Shown here piece by piece: positions 52,501 to 61,380 of a DNA stretch of 64,000 nucleotides. The DNA is taken from NCBI RefSeq assembly GCF_000828055.2, contig NZ_CP010523.2, positions 1,984,001-2,048,000 on the forward strand. The letters run 5' to 3'. The notes below the pieces were generated by a model that worked only from the letters and a program-made list of their open reading frames with translations, was not told where the DNA came from and did no database searches. How positions within the stretch are numbered: position 1 is the first letter of the stretch; each line of letters starts with the position of its first letter. The stretch comes from Klebsiella variicola (lineage in GTDB: Bacteria; Pseudomonadota; Gammaproteobacteria; Enterobacterales; Enterobacteriaceae). The position numbers and the translations under genes are program-made.

Positions 52501-53415
52501 ATGAATCGACGTCAATTTCTGCTGTTTAGCGCCGCTGCGCTGTCTGCGGTGCGGGGCGCGGCGGCCACTGCTCCGGCGCTGACGCTGCCGCTGTGGCCGG
52601 ATCAACCGCCGGGGGGAGGCGGGCCGGGGGGCGAGGCTCGGTTATCCGCCCGCGGCGCGCTGAGCCATATCCCTCGTCCTGTGCTGACGGTCTGGCAACC
52701 CGCCCGGGCCACTGGCCACGGAGTGCTGGTGGCGGCCGGCGGCGGATACCAGCGGATCGAGATGGGCAGTGAGGCCTGGCCTGCGGCGCACTGGCTGACG
52801 GCGCACGGCTATACCGCCTATGTGCTGAGCTACCGCTTGCCGGGGGAGGGCTGGCAGGCCGGTGCGCTGGCGCCGCTGCAGGATGCGCAGCGGGCCCTGC
52901 GGCTGATCCGCGCCCGGGAATCGCAGGTCAGCGTGCTCGGTTTTTCGGCGGGGGGACATCTGCTGGGGATGGCCGCCTGTCGGCCGGCGTTTGCCAGCTA
53001 CCCGCCGGAGGATGCGCTGGACCACCAGCCCGCCACCGCCGACGGCGCCGCGCTGATCTATCCGGTGATCACGCTCCTGCCGCCCTGGAGCCATACGGCG
53101 ACCCATCGTCTGCTGGTGGGGCCGCAGGCGAGCGAGGCGGCCGACCGCGCCTGGTCGGTACAAACCTGGGTGACAACGGCCACACCGCCCTGTTTTCTGG
53201 TACAGGCGCAGGACGATCCGATTTCCGATCCGCACAATACGCTGTTGATGGCTGACGCCTGCCGCCAGCATCAGGTTCCTGTGCAGCTTTTCCGCTATAC
53301 CCGCGGTGGCCATGGCTTTGGTATGGGGCGCCCGGGAACGCCGACGACCGCCTGGCCCACGGCCTATGCCGCCTGGCTGAAGGCGCTGGCGTCCACGATG
53401 GCGCAAAAATCGTAG
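52501..53415 (+). CDS. Tat-exported alpha/beta hydrolase (esterase/lipase type)
   Basis: 304 residues. N-terminus MNRRQFLLFSAAALSAVRGAAATA is a twin-arginine-like signal. The esterase domain shows GGGYQRIEMG (oxyanion loop), the nucleophile Ser149 in GFSAGGHLL, Asp at about 239 (QAQDDPISD) and His271 (RGGHGFGMG). Relatives act as acetylxylan or carbohydrate esterases (BD-FAE family); the substrate here is unknown. Located between treA and the Anbu operon, transcribed toward the latter, 182 bp away. Confidence 0.8.
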   Translation: MNRRQFLLFSAAALSAVRGAAATAPALTLPLWPDQPPGGGGPGGEARLSARGALSHIPRPVLTVWQPARATGHGVLVAAGGGYQRIEMGSEAWPAAHWLTAHGYTAYVLSYRLPGEGWQAGALAPLQDAQRALRLIRARESQVSVLGFSAGGHLLGMAACRPAFASYPPEDALDHQPATADGAALIYPVITLLPPWSHTATHRLLVGPQASEAADRAWSVQTWVTTATPPCFLVQAQDDPISDPHNTLLMADACRQHQVPVQLFRYTRGGHGFGMGRPGTPTTAWPTAYAAWLKALASTMAQKS

Positions 53416-53597
53416 CGCTGCCTCACGACGGTGCAACCGCAGCCGGGCGCGGGCGGCTGTTCTGGCGATTTTTTGCACAATCAGACGGCGGGTCAAAACA
53501 GATTTGCACAACGCCGCGGCGGTAGATGACCTGGCATAATTAATGCTTATCTCTTACCGGGATTACCACAAAGTGAGTACAACCGGAGGGGATAGCC

Positions 53598-55037
53598 ATG
53601 ATTAAAATTACGCTACCTGACGGGCATTATTATGACGAGATGCTGACCGCGCAGGGTGAACAGCGGCCGCACTATAATGCCTGGTGGCAATGGTTTCGCA
53701 ACACCGATCAATTCTCTATCCGGCAGAAAAAAGCGCAAGCGGAACTGCTTTTTCACCGTATCGGCATCACCTTTAACGTGTACGGCGAGGATGAGGGAAC
53801 CGAGCGGCTGATCCCGTTTGATAGCGTGCCGCGGATCATACCCGCCGGGGAGTGGCAGCGCATTGACCGCGGCATTCGCCAGCGGGTGAAAGCGCTCAAC
53901 GCCTTCCTCTATGACATCTATCATGAGCAGAATATTCTGCGCGCGGGGCTGATCCCGGCCGAGCAGGTGCTGGCCAACGAGCAGTATCAGCCGTGCATGC
54001 AGGGCATCAACCTGCCAAACAACACCTATGCCCATATCACCGGCGTCGATATGGTGCGCAATAACGACGGTCAATACTACGTGCTGGAGGATAACCTGCG
54101 TACGCCGTCCGGCGTCTCCTACATGCTCGAAAACCGTAAGATGATGATGCGCCTCTATCCGGAGATGTTCGAGCAGCATCACATTGCGCCAGTGGAGCGT
54201 TACCCGAGCTACCTCCTGCAGACCCTGCGCGAAAGCTCGCTGGTGGATGACCCTTGCGTCGTGGTGATGACCCCGGGGCGCTTCAACAGCGCCTACTTTG
54301 AGCACAGCTTCCTGGCGCAGCAGATGGGGGTCGAGCTGGTGGAGAGCGCCGACCTGTTCATTAAGAACGGCGCGGTGTATATGCGGACCACCGAGGGGCC
54401 GCGGCGAGTGGATGTGATTTATCGCCGCATCGACGACGCCTGGCTCGACCCGCTGGCCTTCCGCGCCGATTCCATGCTCGGCGTACCGGGGCTGCTGTCA
54501 GTCTATCGCGCCGGCGGCGTGGTGCTGGCCAACGCTATCGGCACCGGCGTCGCCGACGACAAATCAATCTACCCGTACGTTCCGGAGATGATCCGCTTTT
54601 ACCTCGGTGAACAGCCGATCCTCAGCAATATCCCCACCTGGCAGTGCCGGAAAGCAGAGGACCTGCGCTATGTGCTGAGTAACCTTGAGCTGATGGTGGT
54701 CAAGGAGGTCCATGGCGCCGGGGGCTACGGCATGCTGGTTGGCCCGCGTTCGACTAAAGAGGAGCGAGAGGCCTTCCGCCAGCGCCTGCTGGCCAATCCG
54801 GCCAACTATATCGCCCAGGACACCCTCGCGCTGTCGACCTGCCCCACCTTCGTTGATGAAGGTCTGTCGCCGCGACATATCGATTTAAGGCCCTACGTGC
54901 TGTCCGGGCAGGAGATGCGGCTGGTGCCCGGCGGCCTGACCCGCGTGGCGCTGACCGAAGGGTCGCTGGTGGTCAATTCGTCGCAGGGCGGCGGAACCAA
55001 GGATACCTGGGTGATGGAGGATGACGCATCATGCTAA
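53598..55037 (+). CDS. Circularly permuted ATP-grasp type 2 protein (Anbu operon)
   Basis: 479 residues, DUF404/DUF407-type ATP-grasp expected to form peptide or amide bonds. Recognisable blocks: YGEDEGTERLIPFDSVPRIIPAGEW, the ATP-grasp core MVRNNDGQYYVLEDNLRTPSGVSYMLENR, and EVHGAGGYGMLVGPRS plus ALSTCPTF, DLRPYVL toward the C-terminus. SD GGAGGGGATAGCC. It is first in a four-gene operon; its stop overlaps the next start by 7 bp. Comparative genomics has linked this set with a putative peptide-tagging or peptide-synthesis system; the substrate is unknown. Confidence 0.92.
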   Translation: MIKITLPDGHYYDEMLTAQGEQRPHYNAWWQWFRNTDQFSIRQKKAQAELLFHRIGITFNVYGEDEGTERLIPFDSVPRIIPAGEWQRIDRGIRQRVKALNAFLYDIYHEQNILRAGLIPAEQVLANEQYQPCMQGINLPNNTYAHITGVDMVRNNDGQYYVLEDNLRTPSGVSYMLENRKMMMRLYPEMFEQHHIAPVERYPSYLLQTLRESSLVDDPCVVVMTPGRFNSAYFEHSFLAQQMGVELVESADLFIKNGAVYMRTTEGPRRVDVIYRRIDDAWLDPLAFRADSMLGVPGLLSVYRAGGVVLANAIGTGVADDKSIYPYVPEMIRFYLGEQPILSNIPTWQCRKAEDLRYVLSNLELMVVKEVHGAGGYGMLVGPRSTKEEREAFRQRLLANPANYIAQDTLALSTCPTFVDEGLSPRHIDLRPYVLSGQEMRLVPGGLTRVALTEGSLVVNSSQGGGTKDTWVMEDDASC

Positions 55038-55960
55038 GTCGTACGGCGAGTGAATTGTTCTGGATGGCCCGCTATCTCGAGCGGGCGGAAAGCTACGCCC
55101 GGGTACTGGACGTGACCTGGAAATTATCGATGATCCCCCGGCACAGCCAGCAGTCGCGGGATCTGGCGCTGCCGCTGAATTTGTCGATGACCCACGAGCT
55201 GTTTCAGGCGCGCCATGCCCGCTTTACCATGAGCAACCTGCTCAACTTTTTTGCCCTCGATGGCAACAACCCCTGCAGTATTTACAGCTGCGTGGAGATG
55301 GCGTGGAACAATGCGCACGCGGTGCGCGGCAGTCTGTCGGCCGAGGTGTGGGAGAGCATCAACGCCACCCGCATCGAGCTGCGAACCCTGCGCCAGCAGG
55401 GGCTGGGCGAACTCGGCAGCGACGGCTTTTTCGAGTGGGTGAAAGAGCGGGTGCATCTGTTTCGCGGGGCGGTGATTGGCACGCTGCTGCGCAACGACGC
55501 GCTGAGCTTTATCGGCATCGGCACGCTGATAGAGCGCGCCTTCGCCACCACCCAGCTGCTGCTGATTAAGGATCAACAACTGACCAACGACCCGGATCCG
55601 GTGCGGGAATACTATCGACTGGATACCTTGCTCAATGCGGTCAGCGCCCGCGAAGCCTACAACAGCCTCTATCGCCAGCCAGTCAGTCGCGAAACGGTGA
55701 TGGAGCTGCTGATCCTGCGTAACGATATTCCGCGTTCGCTGCGCGCCAGCATTGCCGATCTGGTCGGCGAGCTGGAGAAGATCGCCAACGATCGCTCCTA
55801 TCAACCGCTGCGCCTGGCCCATCAGCTCAACGTTGACCTGCGCTTCAGCACCCGCGACGACCTGGCGCAGGCGGACCTGCAGACCACCCTTAACGGCCTG
55901 CTGGCGAGAATTAACGCGCTGTCCGACAGCATCAGACAAACCTATCTGGAGGCCTTATGA
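55031..55960 (+). CDS. Alpha-E domain protein (Anbu operon)
   Basis: 309 residues, DUF403. All-helical protein with the typical start MLSRTASELFWMARYLERAESYARVLD and the segment NNPCSIYSCVEMAWNNAHAVRGSLSAEVWESIN, including the conserved Ala-Glu (alpha-E) helix. No enzymatic activity known; probably partners the ATP-grasp enzyme. Overlaps the gene before by 7 bp and the one after by 4 bp (ATGA). Confidence 0.92.
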   Translation: MLSRTASELFWMARYLERAESYARVLDVTWKLSMIPRHSQQSRDLALPLNLSMTHELFQARHARFTMSNLLNFFALDGNNPCSIYSCVEMAWNNAHAVRGSLSAEVWESINATRIELRTLRQQGLGELGSDGFFEWVKERVHLFRGAVIGTLLRNDALSFIGIGTLIERAFATTQLLLIKDQQLTNDPDPVREYYRLDTLLNAVSAREAYNSLYRQPVSRETVMELLILRNDIPRSLRASIADLVGELEKIANDRSYQPLRLAHQLNVDLRFSTRDDLAQADLQTTLNGLLARINALSDSIRQTYLEAL

Positions 55961-56772
55961 AACTGGTCATCGATCATCTCACCCGCTATGGCTACGATGA
56001 AGAAGTGAAGTTTTCCACCCAGTATCTGCGCCTGACGCCGCGCAGTACCGGCCGGCAGACCATCACCGCCTGGACGCTGACCCTGCCGGACGGGGCGGCG
56101 GTGACCACTACCGACGGCTGGGGCAATGTGCTGCATGTGCTGACGCTGGATAACCCGCACAAGGAGATCACTATCCGCGCCAGCGGGATTGTCGATATCG
56201 CCGATGAAGGGGAGGAGACGCGTGATGAAGAGGCCGAGCTGCTGTCGCCGCTGGTTTTTCTGCGCTGTACGCCGCTAACCCGCGCCGATACGGCGATTCG
56301 TGAGTTTGCCCAGCGCCTCTATCGTCCCGATGCGGCGGAAGAAAGTCTGAATCAACTGATGGCGGATCTGCTGTTAAGAATGCCATACTCCCCCGGCGCG
56401 ACCCAGGTGCAGGACTCCGCCGCCGACGCCTTCGCCCGCGCGAAGGGAGTGTGCCAGGATCATACCCATGTTTTTCTGGCCTGCTGCCGCGCACTGGAGA
56501 TCCCGGCGCGCTACGTCAGCGGCTATGTTTACAGCGATAACGCTCAGCATGTGGCGATGCACGCCTGGGCGGAAGTCTGGCTCGACGGCCGCTGGCTGTC
56601 GTTTGATATCACCAATAATACCCGTCGCCTGAATCAGCATTTGCGGCTGGCGACCGGGCTGGATTATCTCGACGCCTGCCCGGTACGGGGCACCCGGCTG
56701 GGCGGCGGCGGGGAGATTATGTTAACCAACGCTGAAGTGCGCGAACACAGCCAGCAGGCGCAGCAGCAATAA
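55957..56772 (+). CDS. Transglutaminase-like cysteine protease (Anbu operon)
   Basis: 271 residues. Bacterial transglutaminase-like N-terminal domain (1-about 90, VIDHLTRYGYDEEVKFSTQYLRLTP) followed by the papain-like core with Cys166 (AKGVCQDHTHVFL), His202 (AMHAWAEV) and Asp217 (SFDITNN). The predicted activity is hydrolysis or transfer at isopeptide or peptide bonds. Overlaps the alpha-E gene by 4 bp. Confidence 0.93.
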   Translation: MKLVIDHLTRYGYDEEVKFSTQYLRLTPRSTGRQTITAWTLTLPDGAAVTTTDGWGNVLHVLTLDNPHKEITIRASGIVDIADEGEETRDEEAELLSPLVFLRCTPLTRADTAIREFAQRLYRPDAAEESLNQLMADLLLRMPYSPGATQVQDSAADAFARAKGVCQDHTHVFLACCRALEIPARYVSGYVYSDNAQHVAMHAWAEVWLDGRWLSFDITNNTRRLNQHLRLATGLDYLDACPVRGTRLGGGGEIMLTNAEVREHSQQAQQQ

Positions 56773-56788
56773 TACGGGAAAAACCGCA

Positions 56789-57535
56789 ATGACCTACTGT
56801 GTGGCCATGTGCCTGGCGGATGGACTGGTGTTTGCTTCCGACTCCCGCACCAACGCGGGCGTCGACCATATTGCCACTTTTAAAAAGCTGCACGTTTTCC
56901 ATCAGGAGGGGGAACGGGTGCTGGTGCTGCAATCCGCTGGCAACCTGGCCACCACCCAGAGCGTGATAAGCCTGCTCAGCGCGCGCATCCGTACCCAGCA
57001 GGAGCCGAATCTGATGCAGGTCACCTCCCTCTACGACGCCGCGATGCTGATCGGTAAAACGCTGCTGGAGGTGATCCAGCGCGACAGCAGCAACCAGCAG
57101 AACTGCAGTAACACCAACTTCAACTGCAACCTGCTGCTTGGCGGCCAGATCGCCGGCGAAACCCATCGTCTGTTCCATATTTATCCGGAGGGCAACTTTA
57201 TTGAAGCCACCCGCGACACACCTTATTTCCAGATTGGTGAAAGCAAGTACGGCAAGCCGATCATCGATCGGGTGCTGACCATCGATACGCCGCTGGAGCA
57301 GGCGATGTGCTGCGCGTTGATCTCCATTGACTCGACGCTGCGCAGTAATCTGTCCGTCGGCCTGCCGCTGGATACGCTGCTCTACCGCAGCGGCAGCCTG
57401 AGCAGTGCCGGGCAGCATCGCATCACCGACAGCGATCCCTACTTCAACCGCATCCGCAAGGCGTGGTCTGAAGGGCTGTTGCACACCTTCCAGACGCTGC
57501 CGACCTGGACCCCAGCGGAGCGGGAAGAGAAGTAG
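56789..57535 (+). CDS. Proteasome-like peptidase Anbu
   Basis: 248 residues. Ntn-hydrolase fold related to HslV and proteasome beta subunits (ancestral beta subunit, Anbu). After Met removal the N-terminal Thr (MTYCVAM...), Asp17 (ASDSRTN) and Lys31 or Lys32 (FKKLHVF) match the catalytic Thr/Asp/Lys set. Structures of homologues show a helical, lock-washer assembly; proteolysis has been hard to demonstrate. Last gene of the four-gene operon, 16 bp after the transglutaminase gene. Confidence 0.93.
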   Translation: MTYCVAMCLADGLVFASDSRTNAGVDHIATFKKLHVFHQEGERVLVLQSAGNLATTQSVISLLSARIRTQQEPNLMQVTSLYDAAMLIGKTLLEVIQRDSSNQQNCSNTNFNCNLLLGGQIAGETHRLFHIYPEGNFIEATRDTPYFQIGESKYGKPIIDRVLTIDTPLEQAMCCALISIDSTLRSNLSVGLPLDTLLYRSGSLSSAGQHRITDSDPYFNRIRKAWSEGLLHTFQTLPTWTPAEREEK

Positions 57536-57596
57536 CCCTGGAACACGACCTCGCCCGGAGCCCGGCCACACGGATGATGACCGGCTCCCTTCGCCC

Positions 57597-58682
57597 TTAG
57601 CGCGTCTCCGCCAGCCGCTCGCCGCTGGCGGCATCAAACAGATGCAGGTTTTCGCGGCGGAGAGTCAGCCCCAGCGTCTGCTGCGCCGCGACCGCCACCC
57701 TGCCGGCAACCTGCACATGCACCGGAAAACCCTGCCAGTCGAGATGCAGCAGGGTGGATTCCCCCGTCACCTCCATGATGTTTACCGTTGCCGGCGCGCC
57801 ATGCGCATCCGGCAGAATATCCTGCGGGCGCAGACCGACAATCAGCGGGGCATCGCCCTGCTGCGCCACGGCCTGATGCCAGCGTTCGGCCAGCGGAAAC
57901 CACAGCGCGCCGCAGGCGACGCCGGGCTGGCCGTCGCGCACGGCGCGCTGGCCGGGCAGGAGATTCATCGGCGGGGAGCCGATAAAGCGGGCGACGAAGG
58001 TATTGCAGGGCTGGTCGTAAATGGCCAGCGGCGCCCCCTGCTGGACGATCTGCCCGTCGCGCATCACCACAATCTGATCGGCCAGAGTCATCGCCTCCAC
58101 CTGGTCATGGGTGACATAGATCATGGTGGTATTGATGCGCTGGTGAAGGGATTTGATCTCCGCGCGCAGCTCCATCCGCAGCTGGGCGTCAAGGTTCGAC
58201 AGCGGCTCATCGAACAGGAAAACCTGGGGGTTTCTGACCATGGCCCGGCCCATCGCCACCCGCTGGCGCTGGCCGCCGGAGAGCGCACGCGGATAGCGAG
58301 CCAGCAGTTTATCAATCCCCAGCAGGCTGGCGACCTGCTGCACTTTGCTTTTCTGTAACTGCTTATCCACCTTTTTGACCTGCATATGAAAGGCGAGATT
58401 TTCCGCCACCGTCAGGTGGGGGTAGAGCGCGTAGCTCTGAAAGACCATCGCCACATCGCGGTCGGCCGGATCCAGATCGTTGACCGGCCGCTTGTTCATC
58501 AGAATGGTGCCGCCGGAAAGCGTTTCGAGACCGGCCAGCAGGCGCAGCAGGGTCGACTTGCCGCAGCCGGAAGGGCCCACCAGTACGGTAAAGCTGCCGT
58601 CGGGGATGGTGAGGTCCAGCGGCTGGAGCACCGTCTGTTTGCCGTAGCGCTTGGCGACATCGATCAGTTCAACACTGGCCAT
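57597..58682 (-). CDS. Carbohydrate ABC transporter ATPase (UgpC/MalK type)
   Basis: 361 residues. Walker A GPSGCGKST (about 37-45), ABC signature LSGGQRQRVAMGRAMV, Walker B VFLFDEPLSNLD, H-loop YVTHDQVEAM. The C-terminal TOBE-type regulatory domain (about 235-361) is that of the CUT1 sugar class. ATG 58682 has GGAGG at 7-11 bp; it overlaps the end of the upstream kinase gene by 14 bp. Last gene of a five-gene operon. Confidence 0.93.
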   Translation of the reverse strand: MASVELIDVAKRYGKQTVLQPLDLTIPDGSFTVLVGPSGCGKSTLLRLLAGLETLSGGTILMNKRPVNDLDPADRDVAMVFQSYALYPHLTVAENLAFHMQVKKVDKQLQKSKVQQVASLLGIDKLLARYPRALSGGQRQRVAMGRAMVRNPQVFLFDEPLSNLDAQLRMELRAEIKSLHQRINTTMIYVTHDQVEAMTLADQIVVMRDGQIVQQGAPLAIYDQPCNTFVARFIGSPPMNLLPGQRAVRDGQPGVACGALWFPLAERWHQAVAQQGDAPLIVGLRPQDILPDAHGAPATVNIMEVTGESTLLHLDWQGFPVHVQVAGRVAVAAQQTLGLTLRRENLHLFDAASGERLAETR

Positions 58683-59631
58683 CGGTGGCCTCCTCAAGGT
58701 GATGTTGCAGGGTATGCCAGTCGGGATAGCGGCGCGGGGAGGTGCCGATCGCCTGCGCGGCGACGGTATTTCCCCAGCGCAGCGCGGCTGCCGCAGGTTT
58801 ACCGCTCAGCAGCGCGGCAAGGAATCCTGCGTTAAAGCTGTCGCCAGCGCCGATGGTATCGATCACGGTGACTGGCCGGGTCGGCGCATGGTGATGGCCG
58901 TCGCTCGTCCAGCAGTCCGCGCCGTCGGCGCCGCGCTTTACCGCGCACCCGCCGCGGCCGCTGAGCCGTGCCGCCAGGGCTGCGGCGGCTTCGGCGAGGG
59001 TCGGGTGGCCGGCCAGCTGCAGGGTTTCAACGTCGTTGAGCAACAGCCAGTCGCAGTCGCCCAGCCAGCGGTCGACCTCATGACGCAGCGGGTCGCTCCA
59101 GCCCTGAGGCGGCCAGCCGGTATCGACGGCAAGGGTAAAACCGCGCTGGCGGAGCGTGGCGAGCAGCTGCGGATAGTCGGACAGCAGCCCGGTACAGAGA
59201 AAGGTACCGCAGAGCAACACGATATCGCCCTCGCCAGCGGCGGCCGGCAGCTGGCTCAACACATCCCCGGCGGCCAGGCGGGTAATATGTCCGTGGTTGC
59301 TGAGGAAGGAGCGCTCTTTGTTGGGATGGGTGATCGCCACCGTCAGCGAAGTTTCACAGGGATACTGCGGCCAGCGTGCGCTGCCGCCGGGAAACTGTGC
59401 CGCCAGCCACGGAGTAAACGCGTCGTCGCCCTGACAGCCGACCGTGCAGTGCGGAAGCTGCATGGCGGCGGCGGCCAGCGCGCAGTTGCCGGCAGAGCCG
59501 CCGGGCCGCAGCGCGCTGTGCTCGAGCATCATCTCAGTCCCCTGGGCAGGCCAGTGGGTCAGGGTTCCCATCACTAAATCAATATTGTAATTGCCCACGA
59601 TATAGAGCACAGGTGTCCTGGTGTTATTCAT
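58669..59631 (-). CDS. PfkB-family carbohydrate kinase
   Basis: 320 residues of the ribokinase/PfkB superfamily. N-terminal GNYNIDLVMGTLTHWPAQGTE and LRPGGSAGNCALAAAAM (substrate-binding Gly-Gly), C-terminal DTIGAGDSFNAGFLAAL with the catalytic Asp. The substrate is likely the sugar imported by the same operon. Its stop overlaps the ATPase gene start. Three bases follow the permease stop. Confidence 0.9.
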   Translation of the reverse strand: MNNTRTPVLYIVGNYNIDLVMGTLTHWPAQGTEMMLEHSALRPGGSAGNCALAAAAMQLPHCTVGCQGDDAFTPWLAAQFPGGSARWPQYPCETSLTVAITHPNKERSFLSNHGHITRLAAGDVLSQLPAAAGEGDIVLLCGTFLCTGLLSDYPQLLATLRQRGFTLAVDTGWPPQGWSDPLRHEVDRWLGDCDWLLLNDVETLQLAGHPTLAEAAAALAARLSGRGGCAVKRGADGADCWTSDGHHHAPTRPVTVIDTIGAGDSFNAGFLAALLSGKPAAAALRWGNTVAAQAIGTSPRRYPDWHTLQHHLEEATDGQC

Positions 59632-59633
59632 AG

Positions 59634-60476
59634 TTATCCTTTACTTCCCCCGTTGGTGAGGCCGCTGACCAGCGATTTTTGCAACCAGATAGCAATCAAC
59701 AGCGGAGGGACTGAGGCCAGTATGCCGACCGCCGCCACCAGCCCGTCATCGGTGGCGCGGCCAGCGGTGAAGCCGGCGATGGTCACCGGCAGCGTTTGGG
59801 CGGCGAGGTTGCTGGTGAACAGTAGCGCATAGAAAAACTCGTCCCACGCCAGCAGCCAGCCGAACAGCGCGGCGGCGCCAAGCATCGGTTTCGCCAGCGG
59901 CAGAGTGATACGCAGCAGGACCTGCCAGATGCGCAGACCGTCAAGCCGGGCCGCCTGTTCGATATCCTGCGGCAGGGTATCGAACTGGTTTTTGACCATC
60001 CACGTCAGAAACGGCACGATCAGCGAGCAGTAGACCAGCACCAGCCCGCTGCGGGTGTTGAGCAGGCCAAAGTGTTCAAGAATAAAATAGAGCGGCAGCA
60101 CAAAGGCCACGGGCGGCACCATATAGATGCCGAGGCCGGCGTACAGCCAGCCGTCGCGGCCGGGATAACGCGAAAAGCTGAAGGCGGCGGGGATCGCCAG
60201 CAACAACGACACCAGCGTCGCCCCGGCGGCCACCAGCAGGCTGTTGCCCAGCGCGGGAAGAAACAGCGCCCCGGGTTCGCCAGGGGCCAGCGACAGCAGA
60301 TGGCCATAGCGGCTGAAGTCCCACTGCCGCGGGAGCCACTCCAGCGGGACGCGGGTGAGGTCCGCGGTGGTGCTGACGCTCATCAAAAACAGCCACAGCA
60401 TCGGGGCGAGGATCGAGATCGCCACCGCCAGCGCCGCCAGGTAACGCAGTACGATGTACCCTTTACGCTTCATCAT
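59634..60476 (-). CDS. Carbohydrate ABC transporter permease (MalG type)
   Basis: About 280 residues with six transmembrane helices; the EAA loop reads EQAARLDGLRIWQVLLRITLPLAKPML (about 183-209). ATG 60476 (GGAG 5 bp upstream) is preferred; ATG 60473 is equally possible. Overlaps the other permease by about 14 bp, which suggests translational coupling. Confidence 0.9.
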   Translation of the reverse strand: MMKRKGYIVLRYLAALAVAISILAPMLWLFLMSVSTTADLTRVPLEWLPRQWDFSRYGHLLSLAPGEPGALFLPALGNSLLVAAGATLVSLLLAIPAAFSFSRYPGRDGWLYAGLGIYMVPPVAFVLPLYFILEHFGLLNTRSGLVLVYCSLIVPFLTWMVKNQFDTLPQDIEQAARLDGLRIWQVLLRITLPLAKPMLGAAALFGWLLAWDEFFYALLFTSNLAAQTLPVTIAGFTAGRATDDGLVAAVGILASVPPLLIAIWLQKSLVSGLTNGGSKG

Positions 60477-61371
60477 CAACACTCCGGCGCCGCTGACGCA
60501 GCAGCAAAAACAGATACAGGGCTATCAGCACGGCGCACATCAGGCTCATCAGCATGGCGTAGGCCGCGCCGCTGCCGGCGCGCAGGTAGCTGAAGGACTC
60601 CTGATAGACAAAAAAGCTCAACGTTTTGGTACTGTCGAGCGGGCCGCCGCGGGTCATAACATAGATAATGTCGAACACTTTGAAGGCATCGATGGTGCGT
60701 AGCACCAGCGCGACGCCAAGGGGACCCACAATGGCCGGAAAGGTAATGGCGCGAAAACGCCGCCAGGCCGAGGCGCCGTCGAGCCGCGCCGCCTCGTACA
60801 GATCGTCGGGAACAGACTGCAGGGCGGCCAGCACCAGCAGGGTGACCAGCGGGTAGTTTTTCCAGATATCCGCCAGCATCACCGCGTGCAGCGCGGAATC
60901 CGGCGAGCCCAGCCAGCTGCGATAGCTGTCAATCAGCCCCAGCTGGCTGAGCAGAGCATTAACGCTGCCGTAGTCGGGATTAAAGTTAAGCCGCCACATC
61001 ATGGCGTTGACGATAGTTGGCAACGCCCACGGCAGGATCACCAGCACCCGCAGGACATTTCGCCCGACAAAACGCTGATTCAACAACAGCGCCACCAGTA
61101 CGCCGATCGCCCCCTCAATCGCCACCGAGACCACGGTGAAATAGAGCGTTCGCGCGAAGGCCGCACGAAAGTCCGGGTCGGTCAGGGCATAAAGATAATT
61201 ATCCAGCCAGACGTAGTGGGTCGCCTCGCCGCTTCCCGCCAGCGCGGTATCGGTAAAACTCAGCCACAGCGTGCGCGCCAGCGGCCATGCGGTGAGGATA
61301 AACATCGCGATAAGCATGGGCGCTAACAGCACCCATGCCTGACGATGCTCGCGTCGTTGCAGACTCAGCAT
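60463..61371 (-). CDS. Carbohydrate ABC transporter permease (MalF/UgpA type)
   Basis: About 302 residues, six transmembrane helices; EAA loop YEAARLDGASAWRRFRAITFPAIVGPLG. AAGGAGGC lies 5 bp before ATG 61371 (a tandem ATG at 61374 is also in frame). It begins 9 bp after the binding-protein stop. Confidence 0.9.
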   Translation of the reverse strand: MLSLQRREHRQAWVLLAPMLIAMFILTAWPLARTLWLSFTDTALAGSGEATHYVWLDNYLYALTDPDFRAAFARTLYFTVVSVAIEGAIGVLVALLLNQRFVGRNVLRVLVILPWALPTIVNAMMWRLNFNPDYGSVNALLSQLGLIDSYRSWLGSPDSALHAVMLADIWKNYPLVTLLVLAALQSVPDDLYEAARLDGASAWRRFRAITFPAIVGPLGVALVLRTIDAFKVFDIIYVMTRGGPLDSTKTLSFFVYQESFSYLRAGSGAAYAMLMSLMCAVLIALYLFLLLRQRRRSVDDEA

Positions 61372-61380
61372 CATGCCTCC

